A stretch of 64,000 nucleotides of DNA from Bactericera cockerelli (GCA_024516035.1 CM044961.1:32473051-32537050); one strand, 5' to 3'. Shown: positions 10,401 through 21,832, counted from the first letter of the stretch. Translations and numbers: made by a program. Notes: generated from the letters alone by a model not told the origin.

Positions 10401-10865
10401 ATTATAAAATTTTAACTGGAACATCACGAACATATATGTAAACTTAAAAAAATGTAAACATAAAAATATGTTTGGGGCATATTTACATCAGCTATATTTG
10501 TGTAGGTCTTCTCTGATTGGTTCTTAGCTCATCTCAATTCAAAAATAAATTTAAAATACCTACAGATTCAAAATTTGGCGCTCTTATTTAATATTCCATT
10601 ATCAAAAGGACGCAGAATGAGAACCAATCAGAAGCTAGAACCATCCGTTTCTCCAAATGGACCTGAGTCCCCGACTCGGAGGAACAGATGTTCCTCTGTT
10701 TGTTTACATTTTGAGAGAAACAGTGCATTTTATCAAGACTTTTCGCTCTGTTCCGTTTCAAAATGTATAGTAAAATTTGATCGAAATTGTTTAATAGTAA
10801 TAATAATGAAGGGGCTTTAATGGGATCAGAATGAGAATCACTCAGCCAACCAATTTTACCTATCA

Positions 10866-10930
10866 ATCGTAGGATACTCGCTTGGCAATGCGGAAGGTCC
10901 CGGGTTTGAACCAACGAGCTGACAAAAAAA
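10866..10930 (+). mobile_element. Family G tRNA-like SINE head
   Basis: ACTCGCTTGGCAATGCGGAA with GGTCCCGGGTTTGAACC. Anticodon-arm and T-arm regions only. Confidence 0.65.
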
Positions 10931-10967
10931 ATTGGTAACAGTTGTATGGTAACAGTAAGTACCATAC

Positions 10968-11150
10968 AAATGGGAAGTATTGACCCAGCACCTAAATGGG
11001 AAGTATTGTGTCACTTCTCGCCCATCAGAGGGGAGGCATACTACGGAATGGACAAGTTACTACACAGACCACAAGCGTCTACAGAAGTTCCTGTTTCATG
11101 GCTACGAAAAAAAACGGCTGTGAAACACTATATTTTTTTAAATGGATTAT
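10968..11150 (+). mobile_element. Family K repeat
   Basis: Full copy from CAAATGGGAAGTATTGACCC through GTGTCACTTCTCGCCCATCA and TTTCATGGCTACGAAAAAAA to GAAACACTATATTTTT. AATGGGAAGTATTG occurs twice at its start. Confidence 0.8.
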
Positions 11151-11224
11151 TGGATGATTTTGGGCCCTGAAGAAATATTTCATAACTATTCCAGGGTGAT
11201 GATTAATATTATTCAACAATTTTG

Positions 11225-11342
11225 ATCAATCTTTTTTTACAATTTTTATATACAGGTACAGTGAAAAGGTATAATTAATTAAAGGTAAACAGAGTCTGAT
11301 CAAGGGTGGTGATAATTGATAATGCCTTTGGCATTCTCTTAA
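11225..11342 (-). mobile_element. Family N variant, inverted relative to 10262
   Basis: Reverse copy: AGAGTCTGATCAAGGGTGGT and AATGCCTTTGGCATTCTCTT. About 120 bp matches the copy at 10262-10400 in inverse orientation. Confidence 0.75.
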
Positions 11343-11551
11343 TTCTATAAGGATCTTCTTATTTTTATTCTGCTTCACTGTGTTTCGCTGACTTGAGGGG
11401 TCGACCTTGACTAACCACTTCCTAGGTCATGACGAACATAATATAAATCATTCTTCGAATCTTGACTAACGAATTAGTTATGACTGAGCGTAATACTCAG
11501 ACAGCGTGGGTATTGATTTGTGCGCCCATTATAGAAATAACTGCAGCAGAC

Positions 11552-11658
11552 GATAAATCAAGTGGTTCAGGCGCTAGTCTGGTAATCCAGGTAGCGGAGG
11601 GATCCGTTGTTTTGAATCCCACCCAACGCATGAATTTTTCCTCATTAATTTGAGTATA
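11552..11658 (+). mobile_element. SINE family B, 5' part
   Basis: AAGTGGTTCAGGCGCTAGTC through CCTCATTAATTTGAGT. The 3' half is absent. Confidence 0.75.
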
Positions 11659-11785
11659 GAAAAATAGAAATTAAAGCAATCTCTTTCTCTGTGCGATAAT
11701 ATCACGTTAAAACTTAAACGACCTTCCTATTTTTCTATAAATACCAGATACTATAAACAAAACGGTGGCGCAACTATCAGGCTAA

Positions 11786-11832
11786 AAATGGTGTACGGCA
11801 ATGCCTCGTTATGTAGAGTAGGGTGAGGAAAA
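11786..11832 (+). repeat. Dispersed repeat, GTACGGCAATGCCTC type
   Basis: GTACGGCAATGCCTCGTTAT and GTAGAGTAGGGT; the inverse occurs at 17407-17441. Confidence 0.5.
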
Positions 11833-12179
11833 AACTATATAATATATGGCCATGCCTCGGACTCCAGGCAAACAATTATGAATACTTCCTCGTCATTTTA
11901 TACAAACCTAAACATTTTAAAATTTAAAATCTTAGTTCGAAATTTATGTTTTTTTTTTTTGTCTGTACTAAAAAGTTCACGACACTGTGATATAATTCAC
12001 ATAAGGTTGTTTGCTATCGCGACGGGTTTTGTTTGCAAATAAAAAGTGGAGGGAGAGGGGATAAAAAAAGAGAGGGGGTATGGCGGCGATGACATCTTGG
12101 AGAAAAAAAAATACACAAAACGGAAGTCGACCGCCAACCGCCACAATAAGATAATTCTGAAATCTGAACTGTGAAATAA

Positions 12180-12780
12180 GACAGAGAGAGAAGAGAGAGA
12201 GAGAAAAAGAGAGAGATGGGAAGAGGGGGAGAGAGATGGGGAGTGATAGATGGGGAGGGAGAGAGTGAGAGAGAGAGAGAGAGTGAGAGAGAGGGAGAGA
12301 GCGAGAGAGAGAGAGAGAGTGAGAGAAAGAGAGAAGAGAGAGAGAGGCGTAAAAGAGGAGGAAGAGTAAAGAATTATTAGGGAGAGGATAAGAGGGGGAG
12401 ATAAGGCAGAGGAGAAGGAGAATAAAAAAGAAGAGAGTAAAGAGGGGAAGATGGGGACGAAAAAGGGGGGAAAGGAGGAAGGGAAATAGGGGGATAAGGA
12501 ACCAATATAGGGAAGAAAGAGGAAGAGAAGGTTGAAGAGGAGGAAAAATTGGGCTAGGGGAGAAGGAAAAGATGAGAAAGAGGAGGAGGAGGAGGAGAAC
12601 CTGATTTAATTGGAGGATAATGAGGAAGAGGGGAGACGAACTAAGTGGAGGTAGAGATATGAAATCTGAACTGTGAAATGAGAGAGAAAGAGAGAGAGAG
12701 AGAGAAAGGAGGAGAGTATTAAGGAGAAGAGGATTAAGGAGAGGAGGAGGAGGAGATTGGAGAGAGCGAAAGAAAAAAAA
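12180..12780. repeat. 600-bp purine tract
   Basis: GA, GGA and GAAGAG repeats. AATCTGAACTGTGAAAT occurs at 12161 and 12663, suggesting duplication of a segment of about 500 bp. Confidence 0.88.
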
Positions 12781-13202
12781 GATGTTTTAAATACAAATTT
12801 TTGTGTGGAAATCGTAAATTAAAATGCAAAATGTTTTTCCGGAGATATATTTTTTTATATCTCTTTGGAACCGAGAACTGCGAGGAAGATTTTTTAGCAT
12901 TAAAAAACCGAGGCAAAGAGGATGTGCAGAGAAATAATGTTTGAAAAAGGTTATCATTTCAGGACTTTTCTTCTGTTGGATAATATTATGTATCGTTTTA
13001 TGTCCCGTCTTCCCTTGGCTTGTTTTATCGGCAATTTTCATGTAAGCCGCAAATTGAATTACGCTTTCCTGAGAACTCTTTTACTCTGCTAAATCCTTAA
13101 TATTAGGTTTTTAATCTTGTAACTTTTATGAAATTACAGTATTGTAAAATAATTTAACACTAAACAGACCAATTATAATCCAGCTGTTGTTCTGACGCAT
13201 TT

Positions 13203-13327
13203 ACCTATTACGTGGTCAATATCTCGAAAAAATGAGGAAAAATTTATGCATTGGGTGGGATTCGAACCAACAGGTCCCTACGATAGCTTAATCACCAGAC
13301 TAGCATCTCAATTACTCCACTTACAGG
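13203..13327 (-). mobile_element. SINE family B, 5' part
   Basis: Minus-oriented ACGTGGTCAATATCTC, GGGTGGGATTCGAACCAAC and ATCACCAGACTAGC. The tail is lost. Confidence 0.75.
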
Positions 13328-13459
13328 TATACCTAGAACAAATACATGTATCTATAATTCTATATGCATGGACTTTATTGAATGTTTATATGAATCTACT
13401 TTAAGTGAATTCATACACCTAACAGCATTAGAGAAAAAAGTTTTTTTTTCAAGTTATCA

Positions 13460-13597
13460 TATTTGTGTCAATCGTAATATGACAACTACTCAAACTGGCT
13501 TTACAAAATATTTTTTTTTTAATGAACATTTATTTAAATATTTGTTTAAAATACGATTAAAAGTCCGCTGCCTTATCGATCAAGCTACTGAGGTCGA
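13460..13597 (-). mobile_element. SINE family A with internal replacement
   Basis: The body (ATTTGTGTCAATC, CAACTACTCAAACTGGC) and head (CCTTATCGATCAAGCTACTG) are kept. The B-box segment is replaced by a T-rich stretch. Confidence 0.72.
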
Positions 13598-14229
13598 TAA
13601 TTTTGTAGTTTTTGTTGTTAAATCACAATCTTTGTATAAGTAGCCTTGGTTAATATACTTTCCACTCTTTCCGCCATGCGCTAAAAATTAAGTTTGAACT
13701 TTACCATGTGAGAATCTGTTAGTCTCGTCATGTTTTGAACTATTCCCAAATTCCTATACTAAGTTACAATTTCATATGGTGATCAGGGCTGGAACATTTT
13801 CGTCATCGACTGTCATTGCATTGGCATCTGGCATCTTGAGCTTGTCTAGCGTGGAAATGCCCGAAACTAGGAGGCACCCTGTGCTTAGATAAAAACGATT
13901 GTAATGAGTCTATTGTAATTAGATTAAGAAGATATGTCTTCAATAAAAGTGAATGAGACCTTTTTCTTTTTCAAAATTTAAACTTTTTTGTCCTCATCAG
14001 TGAACCTTATAAAAAATCTACATCATCCCTTCTTCCCTAAAAAGACACGACCCATATCTTAAATCTAAACTACCGAATGAAAAACGGGGACTGAGACTAA
14101 AAAGAAGATTCGCGTAAAATCTGGCCGGCACTCATCGCGAGGTAATTTGCATATCATAAAAAAAAGATAAAAAAAACAAAGTTAATACCTACCTACCACA
14201 AATAAGATGAAAACACATAAAGAACCACA

Positions 14230-14920
14230 CCGCGGAGGAATGGGGGAGAGAGAAGGAAGGGGGGAAAGAGAGAGAGAGAAAGAAAAAAAAGAAGGAGAAA
14301 AATAGAGTGGCAGAGAGAAGGAGAGAGTGAGAGAAAGAAAAGAGAAAAGGAGAGAGAGAAAAATAGAGATGGAGAAAGAAAAAAAAAGAGAAAAATAGAG
14401 GGTCACAGAGAAGGACAGAGAGAGAAAGAATGAGAGGGTGAGAGAAAGAAAGTGAGAAAATAAGGAGAGAGAGAGACAAAAATAGAGATAGAAAAAGAAA
14501 AAAAAGAAAGAGAAAAATAGAGAAAGAGAGAAAGAGAGAGGAGGCGAGAGAGAGAGAAAGAGAAGGAGAGAGAGAGAGAGAGAAGGAGAGAGAGAAGGAT
14601 AGAGTAAGAAAGAGAGAAAAGGAGAGAGTGAAAATAGAGAGATAGAGATAAAGAAAAAAGAAAGAGAAAAATAGAGGGACAGAGAGAAGGAGAGAAAGAA
14701 AAATAAAGAGAGAAAGAAGAAGAGAGAGAGAGAGAAAAAGAAGAGGGAATTCAAAGAGGAAGATTTGAGGGAGAGAGGTAAATTGTGGAGGGGAGATAGT
14801 TTGGAGGAGAGGAGGAGAATATGCGGAGAAGAAGTTTTAGAGGAGGTTTTTAGGGAGGGGAGAAGAGGAGTTAGAGAGGAGAGGGGAGGGGAGGGAGAAG
14901 CTTAAAATATTCGGGTAGAT
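14230..14920. repeat. Purine tract, 700 bp
   Basis: GAGAGAAAGA and AAAAATAGAG phrases recur about every 100-120 bp (14307, 14385, 14478, 14510, 14668), so it is partly a higher-order tandem. The 190-codon minus frame is spurious. Confidence 0.88.
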
Positions 14921-15052
14921 AAGACGGGATTAAAGATGGAAGGAAGTGTGAAAATTTGAGAAGAAAGCTGTAGATGTGGAGGACCATTAAATCAGTTAAA
15001 CAGGAAAAACTGTCCAGATTTTCATACTGGAACAAAAACAACACACACACTG

Positions 15053-15190
15053 AAACCTTACTAGTTTGATAGATAAGGCGGTGGACTTGCAATCTGGAGG
15101 TCGGTGGTTCAAGTCAAGACAAGTTAAGGAAACTTTTAGAAAAGCGAGTTTTGAGTTTGTAATATCACGGTTGTGATTAACACAAAGAGC
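15053..15190 (+). mobile_element. SINE family A
   Basis: GATAGATAAGGCGGTGGACT, GGAGGTCGGTGGTTCAAGTC, then a changed middle and GTGATTAACACAAAG. Confidence 0.8.
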
Positions 15191-15434
15191 TTGTTGCAAC
15201 TTTCGAAAACCAACTGGCAACTAATTATCCTACGAGTATTTTTTCACCCTATCGCTCGCCATTTCAAACGGAAAATATGTTCAACATTTTTCCTCTCTCT
15301 TATTTTTTATCTTGAAAGAAATAAACTACAGAGAAAAGGAGCACAAAAAAAACGAAGTTTCAGGAATTATCACAAAATTAGCTTGGAGAAAGAAATACCT
15401 ATTTACATACATTATTTTTTATTTATTTTTTTTA

Positions 15435-15541
15435 AAGAAAAAATAGGGTGAAGAGAGTGTGCGGGAGAAAGAGGAGGAGTAAGGGGGATGAAGAGAGAAA
15501 GAGGAGGGAGAGAGACAGAGAAAGGGGGAGATAGAGGAAGA

Positions 15542-15573
<32 letters not shown>

Positions 15574-15575
15574 GG
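15435..15575. repeat. GA-rich tract
   Basis: GGAGGAGTAAGG and (GA)n. Confidence 0.82.
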
Positions 15576-15753
15576 GTTGAAACGCTAAATATGCACCGAG
15601 TTGATTAGGGGTAGAATTTAGAAAGCACAGGAAATTAAGTAGAAAATATTATGTGAAGGGATTTTGCTATCTGGAAGAGAGGAAACGGTTTTGAAATTTG
15701 AGTGAGGGAGAGCGCTGAAAAATGGTTGTGTGTACCTAACATATAAGTGGAGA

Positions 15754-15850
15754 AAGACCTCGGTAGCTCTATAGATGAGGCGGCAGACCTGTAACTTGGA
15801 AGTCAGTGGTTCGGGTCGAAAATTAAGCAAACATTTAGTAAAAAATTCAA
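15754..15850 (+). mobile_element. SINE family A, 5' part
   Basis: GACCTCGGTAGCTCTATAGA to ACATTTAGTAAA. The body after that is lost. Confidence 0.75.
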
Positions 15851-15957
15851 CCTTTATTTGGAACAACAATAGTACTTACATCAAAACGAAAATTATACGT
15901 GTAGAACGACTGACTCCGTTCGGCATATTCGCTGAATTAACTCTTTTTTTTTGATAC

Positions 15958-16094
15958 TAGCATTTTCTACCACCTAGCCCTCAAAGTCTTATTATTATGT
16001 GGTCACAAACTTAAATATAAATTCCAACGCCCAATGAATCCCTACGCTATCTGGATTACCAGACCAGCGCCTTAACCACTTGACTATCTATGCA
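15958..16094 (-). mobile_element. SINE family B with internal deletion, seed of a tandem array
   Basis: CATTTTCTACCACCTAGCCC to CTATGCA. The T-arm region around CCCAAT is shortened. It runs straight into the 16092-16495 array built from its head. Confidence 0.75.
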
Positions 16095-16495
16095 CTTGAC
16101 GTAACCAATGATTGGATTACCATCAGAATAGCGCCTTAATCACTTGACTATATCTGCACTTGACGTAACCACTGCTTGGATTACCAGAATAGCGCCTTAA
16201 CCACTTGGCTATATCTGCACTTGACGTAACCACTGCTTGGGTAACCAGAATAGCGACTTAACCACTTGACGTAACCAATGCTTGGATTATCAGACTAGCG
16301 TCTTAACCACTTGACGTAACCAATGCTTGGATTATCAGACTAGCGCCTTAACCACTTGACGTAACCAATGCTTGGATTATCAGACTAGCGCCTTAACCAC
16401 TTGACGTAACCAATGCTTGGATTACCAGAATAGCGCCTTAACCACTTGACGTAACCAATGCTTGGATTATCAGACTAGCGCCGTAAGCACTACGA
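16092..16495. repeat. Tandem array grown from a SINE head (60-bp then 45-bp units)
   Basis: Two units of about 61-64 bp (with CTATATCTGCACTTGACGTA) are followed by five or six 45-bp units (CTTGACGTAACCAATGCTTG and GATTATCAGACTAGCGCC). The unit is part of the reversed family B head that lies just before it. Confidence 0.85.
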
Positions 16496-16876
16496 CAGCC
16501 ATTGCTAGTGTAATGGGTTAAAATGGGAGTCAACTTTAGAGTGAACACCGCCCAGTACCTAATACTATAGTAGGTACCTACTACCCAGCCTTATATTAGG
16601 AACAACTCCTATTAATGTAAAAATGGCGTGCTTGTTTTCCATTAGGATATAAAAAATAGGTACCTTGATAAAAAATAGGAACCTTGGTGATATATTATTA
16701 ATTCTAATTTGTTGTTGGATCCCTGGTAATTTATAAACAAAGATAGAATGCGAGGTAGTTTGTAAGTGCAGTATTATTTTTTTTTCAATTTTTGTGAGTA
16801 AGACATAATATTATACTACCACAACAAAAGGAGGTGGTTAGTTAGGTATCATACTTTTTGTGTTTATACCTATTGA

Positions 16877-16935
16877 GTAAGGCGAGTTTGAGCAATTGTG
16901 ATATCAGGAATTGTGATTAACACAAATAAGATTAC
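16877..16935 (+). mobile_element. SINE family A, 3' fragment
   Basis: GCGAGTTTGAGCAATTGTGA then GTGATTAACACAAATA. Confidence 0.65.
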
Positions 16936-17048
16936 ATTCGGCTCTTCCCCCAGCTGAGTTTGTAGAAGTCTACAATCTATAATATTATTATTGTTTTATG
17001 TACTTTTAAATAAAAATAAGAAGATAACACAAATTTTATAAGACATGA

Positions 17049-17200
17049 ACCGACCTCAGTAGCTTGATGGATAAGGTGGCGGACTTGTAACCTGTGGAGG
17101 TCGGTGGTTCAAGTCCCGGTTTCAGCGTATATTTAGTAAAGCTAGTTTGAGTAGTTGTGATATCACGATTAGTGATTAACACAAAAAATATGATAACTAC
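17049..17200 (+). mobile_element. SINE family A, reference copy
   Basis: Starts ACCGACCTCAGTAGCTTGAT; the B-box is GGTCGGTGGTTCAAGTCCCG. The body TTTCAGCGTATATTTAGTAA, GTTGTGATATCACG and GTGATTAACACA ends at ATGATAACT. Confidence 0.88.
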
Positions 17201-17394
17201 TATAACTATATAAGACATGGAAGGGGCTCAAATTATTTCTCCTAGTAGACCAAGCGGGCAAAAAAGTCGGTTACATCCGAGTTACGGCTCAAAGCATGAC
17301 CCTATATTTAATATTTTACTTATACTTTCCGTGTCCATGATAATTGTGTCATGGTGGTGGAAGGATTGATGGGCTATTAACCTTTGTGGACGCC

Positions 17395-17500
17395 TAAAAG
17401 CTTCCGCTAACCCTACTCTACAAAATGAGGCATTGCCGTACGTTTATTCGGCCCTGAATTCGGCACAACCGGAAAAAATATCTTTCAATCCTCCCGCAGT
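17395..17500 (-). repeat. Dispersed repeat, GTACGGCAATGCCTC type
   Basis: ACCCTACTCTACAAAATGAG and GCATTGCCGTACG. The following ATTCGGCCCTGAATTCGGC is unmatched. Confidence 0.5.
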
Positions 17501-17506
17501 TGCCAA

Positions 17507-17731
17507 AATAATAATAATAATAATAATAATATCGCCTTATTTATAATGCCCGATTAGGACTATTAAAGTCCCATTATTCCAGCAGTAAGCCCAAGACGCA
17601 TTATTATGTGGTAAAAATCCCGAATGGCAGGATAACTTGTCATGTCCCGGCTGGGTTTCGAACCCACGAACTCTGGAATCTTTGGAATCACAGAGTGCCG
17701 CCTTTACCACTGAGCTATACCACCGGGACAG
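17507..17731 (-). mobile_element. SINE family C with (AAT)n tail
   Basis: Full-length reverse copy. The tail is about eight ATT triplets (AAT on plus, 17507-17530) and the head ends at CCGGGACA (17731). Confidence 0.88.
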
Positions 17732-18140
17732 ACTCAAAGTGCGTGAACCCTATTTTTTTGAAATCTCACAAGACATAAATATCGCTCGTAATGAAATAAA
17801 ACGCGAAGAAAAAATGAAATAAAATTGAAATAAAAAGAAATGATATAAAACAATGTTCCTGTGTTTCGTAACAATGTTCATCTCAGAAACATTTCTTTTA
17901 CGAGGCCATAAAACCGAGGCACGCGACTATTTGTTTGATAATAGTGTGGGGAAAGTTGATGCTATCTTAGCATCGAACAAGTGACTATTTGCTCTCCAGG
18001 CCACCCTCGAGATTTGAGCTATACACTTGTACAGGGTGGCGTGGAATTTCGGTGAGGTTGAATATTTCAACTTTTGATGTTATTTATCAGTTAGAAGAAA
18101 TAATTTACACAGTTTTTATATGACTTATAACTCTACACAC

Positions 18141-18569
18141 TTTACTTTTTACTTTTTTACTGCCATGGCCATCTATACCCCAGTTGGTATTTAGCCTCAT
18201 TGACAGCCTGCCTCCATTTAAATCTATCTTGGACGTCTTCTTCTCGTAGTTGTAGTTTTTCAAAATCTTTTCTTATCTGATCTTTCCATCTTGTTTTTGG
18301 TCTTCCTCTGGGTCTTCGGCCATCTGGTTGGTTTATCCACACTTGACTAGTTGTACTTTCTTCATTTTCTCTTAATAAGTGGCCAATCCATCTTAATCTT
18401 CCACTCTTAATTTCGCCAATAATGTCTGGGTTTTTATACATATCTCTGATTTCTTTGTTGTGTTTCTTTCTCCATTCTCCGTTTTCAAAGGTCGGGCCAA
18501 ATATTTTTCTCAAAATTTTATTTTCAAAAACTACAAGTTTTCTTTCTGTATTCTTTGTAATAATCCAGT
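18141..18569 (-). pseudogene. 5'-truncated LINE tail with 16-bp target duplication
   Basis: Minus-strand reading begins NWIITKNTERKLVVFENKIL and runs through IFGP, RLRWIGHLLR and GRRPRGRPKTRWKDQIRKD to a stop at 18157. This is the conserved region after the reverse transcriptase of many insect non-LTR elements. The fragment is bounded on both sides by TTATAACTCTACACAC (18125-18140 and 18570-18585) and its 3' end carries a short A-rich tail (T-rich on plus). The coding match starts at the right-hand duplication, so the 429-bp insertion is fully delimited. Clade not assigned. Confidence 0.85.
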
Positions 18570-19037
18570 TTATAACTCTACACACAGAAACAGAAAATAA
18601 CTTCACGCAGAAATAGAAGGAATATTTTATTTCGAATATTTCGTCAGTCAATTTAAGAAGAGAAGAACAAAAAAAAAAAGTGTTGGACACTTATCTCTGC
18701 AGCTTGAGATTGCTCACAGGGACACCCAGTATACGAGAGGGTTTATTTACTTTTCACGGCTACCCCTGCTGGGAGCGATTATCTTCTTATGCTAAAGAGG
18801 AGAGGGATCAGGGACAGATAATCTTCCTTGAGGAAATCTCAACAGAAGCCACGGTTGCTGTGATGGGCAGGGGCGAAGATAGGGGGCGCATCTCTCCTTA
18901 GAAGTATTCCTTAGGGAGACAGCCACAAAACTTGAAAATAAAACTAAAATAAAATACATTATTACAATTAAAAAAAAAAAAAAAATTAGGTCATTCGGCT
19001 TTTTGAACAATAAGTAAGTAAACCTTTATTTGTCCCA

Positions 19038-19212
19038 GTTGTTAACGCGCTAGTCTGGTAATCCAAGTAGCGTAGGGGTCCGTTGGTTCGAATCCCACCC
19101 AGTGCATGAATTTTTCCTCATTAATTTGAGCATGTGACATAGTGACCACATAATAAAAGGACTGAAGGTTAGGTAGCAGAAAATGTTTTAAGGATGAACC
19201 TCGCCTGGTTAA
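19038..19212 (+). mobile_element. SINE family B, 5' trimmed
   Basis: GTTAACGCGCTAGTCTGG to CTCGCCTGGTTAATGC. Confidence 0.8.
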
Positions 19213-19265
19213 TGCATTAAAGTTATTTTATTTATTCTTAGTACATTTATCAATAACACTCTTCC

Positions 19266-19402
19266 ACTAAAGAGTTATGAACTCACAGGTCACAGGTTCG
19301 AAACCACGCCGGGACATGCCAAGTTATCCTTCCATTTGTGATTTCTATCTACTCGTGGTAATACGTCTTGGACTGCTGTGGAATAATGGGACTTAATAGT
19401 AA
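19266..19402 (+). mobile_element. SINE family C, head truncated
   Basis: Retains GGTTCGAAACC, CCGGGACATG and the body to GGGACTTAATAG. Confidence 0.75.
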
Positions 19403-19479
19403 AAAAAAAATCAAAATGACCATTTAAAAAGACCCCAATAAATTCACCCCTGAAAAATCATAAAAAATATTTATACGAT

Positions 19480-19495
19480 CCCCCCCCCCCCCCCC
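19480..19495. repeat. 16-base C run
   Basis: GAT, 16 C, then T5. Confidence 0.9.
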
Positions 19496-20282
19496 TTTTT
19501 ATTTATTCTAAATGTTATGTTAAAAAATTCACAATGCATCCATGTTTTTTATTGACCTTTATACTACCGTGGTGAGATCTCATTGAATTTGTGACTGCGG
19601 TTCTAGCTCGGTTTCTTTTGAATAATTTCAAAGCAATGTTTTTTTTGTCCTTTTTTTTGTTTATGTTTTTATGTAGGTATGTTTTTTTTTTCTTTTTGGT
19701 TATTCAAACGGGTAGAATTAATGTATTTTTATTTTATTTATTGTTTGTACATTTTATCAACATCTAAAATATCCACACATAGTTAAATGATACATATTTT
19801 ATTTTTTTATTTATACATTTTAGTTATATATAAGGCTGATTTTAACACCTAGAGAAGTTACTGACACACTGTAGACATCGATACAATGGTTGTGTAGATA
19901 TATACATAGATGTTCAATTGTACATAGTTACTACAAAACCACAATACAATCCACCAAAACACAATGGTTTGGTACACTATGCGACCATACAAAATGAGCA
20001 TATACATAGTTAGCTACATAAATGCATGTATATAACTATACAACGAAAGGTTTGATTCATTGAGTACAAGTGTAACTCACCATTGAACATTTTTTGAGGC
20101 CATGTCTTTGTTACATATTTTAATTCATTCTCGTCCGGACATTATCAAGTCAGAGCTTTGTAATTTCTCCATGAATGATATGCTAAGGATGACTTGGCAG
20201 ATTTTAAACCAATGAAGGAGGTTTCACAGGACTGATTACAGGGTGCGTTGTTATCCGAGTTGGAAAAAAAAAGAACGCAAAA

Positions 20283-20322
20283 CTTCCGCTTTCTAATACA
20301 TATTAGAAATTTTCGGAAGTAA
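20283..20322. repeat. Short palindromic repeat, TTACTTCCGA type
   Basis: ACTTCCGCTTTCTAATAC with ATTAGAAATTTTCGGAAGTA. Confidence 0.7.
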
Positions 20323-20361
20323 TATTAAAATTAATGTTCATGGAAATATACTTTTTTTTCT

Positions 20362-20499
20362 TCATATTTGTGTTAATCACTTTCGTGATGTCACAACTAC
20401 TCAAAAGTCGTTTTACTAATTTTTTGCTGAAACCGGGACTTGAACCACCAACCTCCAGGTTACAAGTCCGGCGCCTTATCGATCAAGTTACTGAGGTCT
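20362..20499 (-). mobile_element. SINE family A, full length
   Basis: CATATTTGTGTTAATCACTT to AAGTTACTGAGGTC, with GGGACTTGAACCACC. Confidence 0.87.
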
Positions 20500-20568
20500 G
20501 TGTTCAGGGAAATATACTTTCAGATAGATACATCGAGCTCCCAAATCAATGAAAATTTAGCACAGTGT

Positions 20569-20610
20569 GTTTGACATGTGACATCATGAAAGTGATTAAC
20601 ACAAATTAAT
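20569..20610 (+). mobile_element. SINE family A, 3' fragment
   Basis: TGACATCATGAAAGTGATTA then ACACAAATT. Confidence 0.6.
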
Positions 20611-20710
20611 AAAAATAACTTTTTTAATTTTTGTTTAAGTTACATAATTATTAATATTTTAAAAAGTAAAACATTTCTAACTAACAAGAACCATAGGAAT
20701 AGTCAAGTGG

Positions 20711-20940
20711 ATTGGTGGTAGTCAAGTGGTTAACGCGCTATTCTGTTAATCCAGGTAGCGTAGAAATCTGTTGGTTCGAATCCCACCCAGTGCAAGAATT
20801 TTGCCCCATATATTTGAGTTTGAAACCACATAATAACAAGACTCTAAGGGTTAGGTGATAGAAAATGGTTTGAGCAATTGAGCATTAACCTCACCTGGTG
20901 GTCTCCTTCCACTAAAGAGTGTTATTATTATTATTATTAA
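20711..20940 (+). mobile_element. SINE family B, full length
   Basis: ATTGGTGGTAGTCAAGTGG to ACTAAAGAGTGTTATTATTA. The (ATT)n tail is retained. Confidence 0.87.
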
Positions 20941-21349
20941 TTTATTATTACTATCTTACTATTACTGTTTTACTTTATTCCAAAATAAGTTTATGAATTA
21001 TGTATAGTTGTTATTTGTTATAGGTGTGATATTCCACTGTTTTGTAATGGACTCTAAATAAATAAATAAATTCAAATTCAAATTATTATTATTATAAGAC
21101 CCTGTGATTTCAAAATATAAACTCAATGAAAAAACTCCTTAGCAACTTTTGTCTTACTCTGTACCGTTCCGTACATCATTGGACCCACACCCAGTATATT
21201 CCCATGATAAATCATTCATCTACACATCAGCTTATTCATGCACCGAGTTCTGTATATGAATGAATGAACCACATCACGGGAGATTTGCTACCGTTGAGTT
21301 GTACGAAGACTTGTTAACAAATTTTATAATAATAATAATAATAATAAAA

Positions 21350-21545
21350 GCCGACCTCCGTGGCTCAGTGGTTAAGAGCATTTGTTACTGACCCGGAGGT
21401 TGCGGGTTCGAATCCCGGCCGGAGCGGAAATTTCTGACCGAAATTTTCTGTTTCCGGAATGGCATGGATGTAAAGGTAAAGTGCCCTGTAGTAATGCAAA
21501 AGCGGTTCCGGGGCACACTTGCCTTTCAAAATAATAATAATAATA
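21350..21545 (+). mobile_element. SINE family F, full length
   Basis: A well-preserved tRNA-like head (GCCGACCTCCGTGGCTCAGT, GGGTTCGAATCCCGGCC), then TTTTCTGTTTCCGGAATGGC and GCGGTTCCGGGGC, then an (AAT)n tail. It is flanked on both sides by (AAT)n. Confidence 0.86.
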
Positions 21546-21749
21546 AATACCCGGTGTACGGGAGTAATTTACGGGAATAGCCCTATTTACAATGTCAACA
21601 ATAAAAATGTCAATAAATACATTTCTTCATTATGTCCGGTAGATTGCAACAATGCACCATATTGGGAGTAGGTATTCTGGTGTTAGGGAGATGATTTGAG
21701 GCGCCCCTAAGGGCTCCCCTATGACCCCCATAAAAGAGAGGGACCACTG

Positions 21750-21832
21750 TGGCCCGTTCCAGAAACACTCTTCACTCTCCAAATCCCCGAATCTCCGTTT
21801 CAACGGTCACATAACGCAATCTGGTTGGTTAT
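21750..21832. mobile_element. Half of the 44354-type MITE
   Basis: GCCCGTTCCAGAAACACTCT, CAAATCCCCGAATCTCCG and AACGGTCACATAACGCAATC match one arm. The other arm is absent. Confidence 0.68.

Larger units (their letters stand above)
8986..15950. other. Unassigned intervals, 9-16 kb
   Basis: 9831-9960 and 10023-10261: nothing but a short GC-rich patch (CTCGCCCGCCCGGCCGCCCC) near 10113. 10401-10865: TCTGATTGGTTCTTAGC (10512) and AACCAATCAGAAGCTA (10622) are inverted, possibly a degraded MITE. 11659-12160: nothing clear. 12781-13202 and 13598-14229: nothing recognised. 15191-15434: AT-rich. Confidence 0.45.

Noticed and set aside
14182..14754. 190-codon hydrophobic frame
   Set aside because: Simple GA-rich repeat translation.
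16092..16495. CRISPR-like array
   Set aside because: Repeats are contiguous 45-61-bp units without unique spacers, in eukaryotic DNA, and derive from the adjacent SINE head.
21350..21425. Functional tRNA gene
   Set aside because: It has A- and B-box-like blocks but continues into a SINE body and tail with a second copy at 53753; anticodon-arm pairing is poor.
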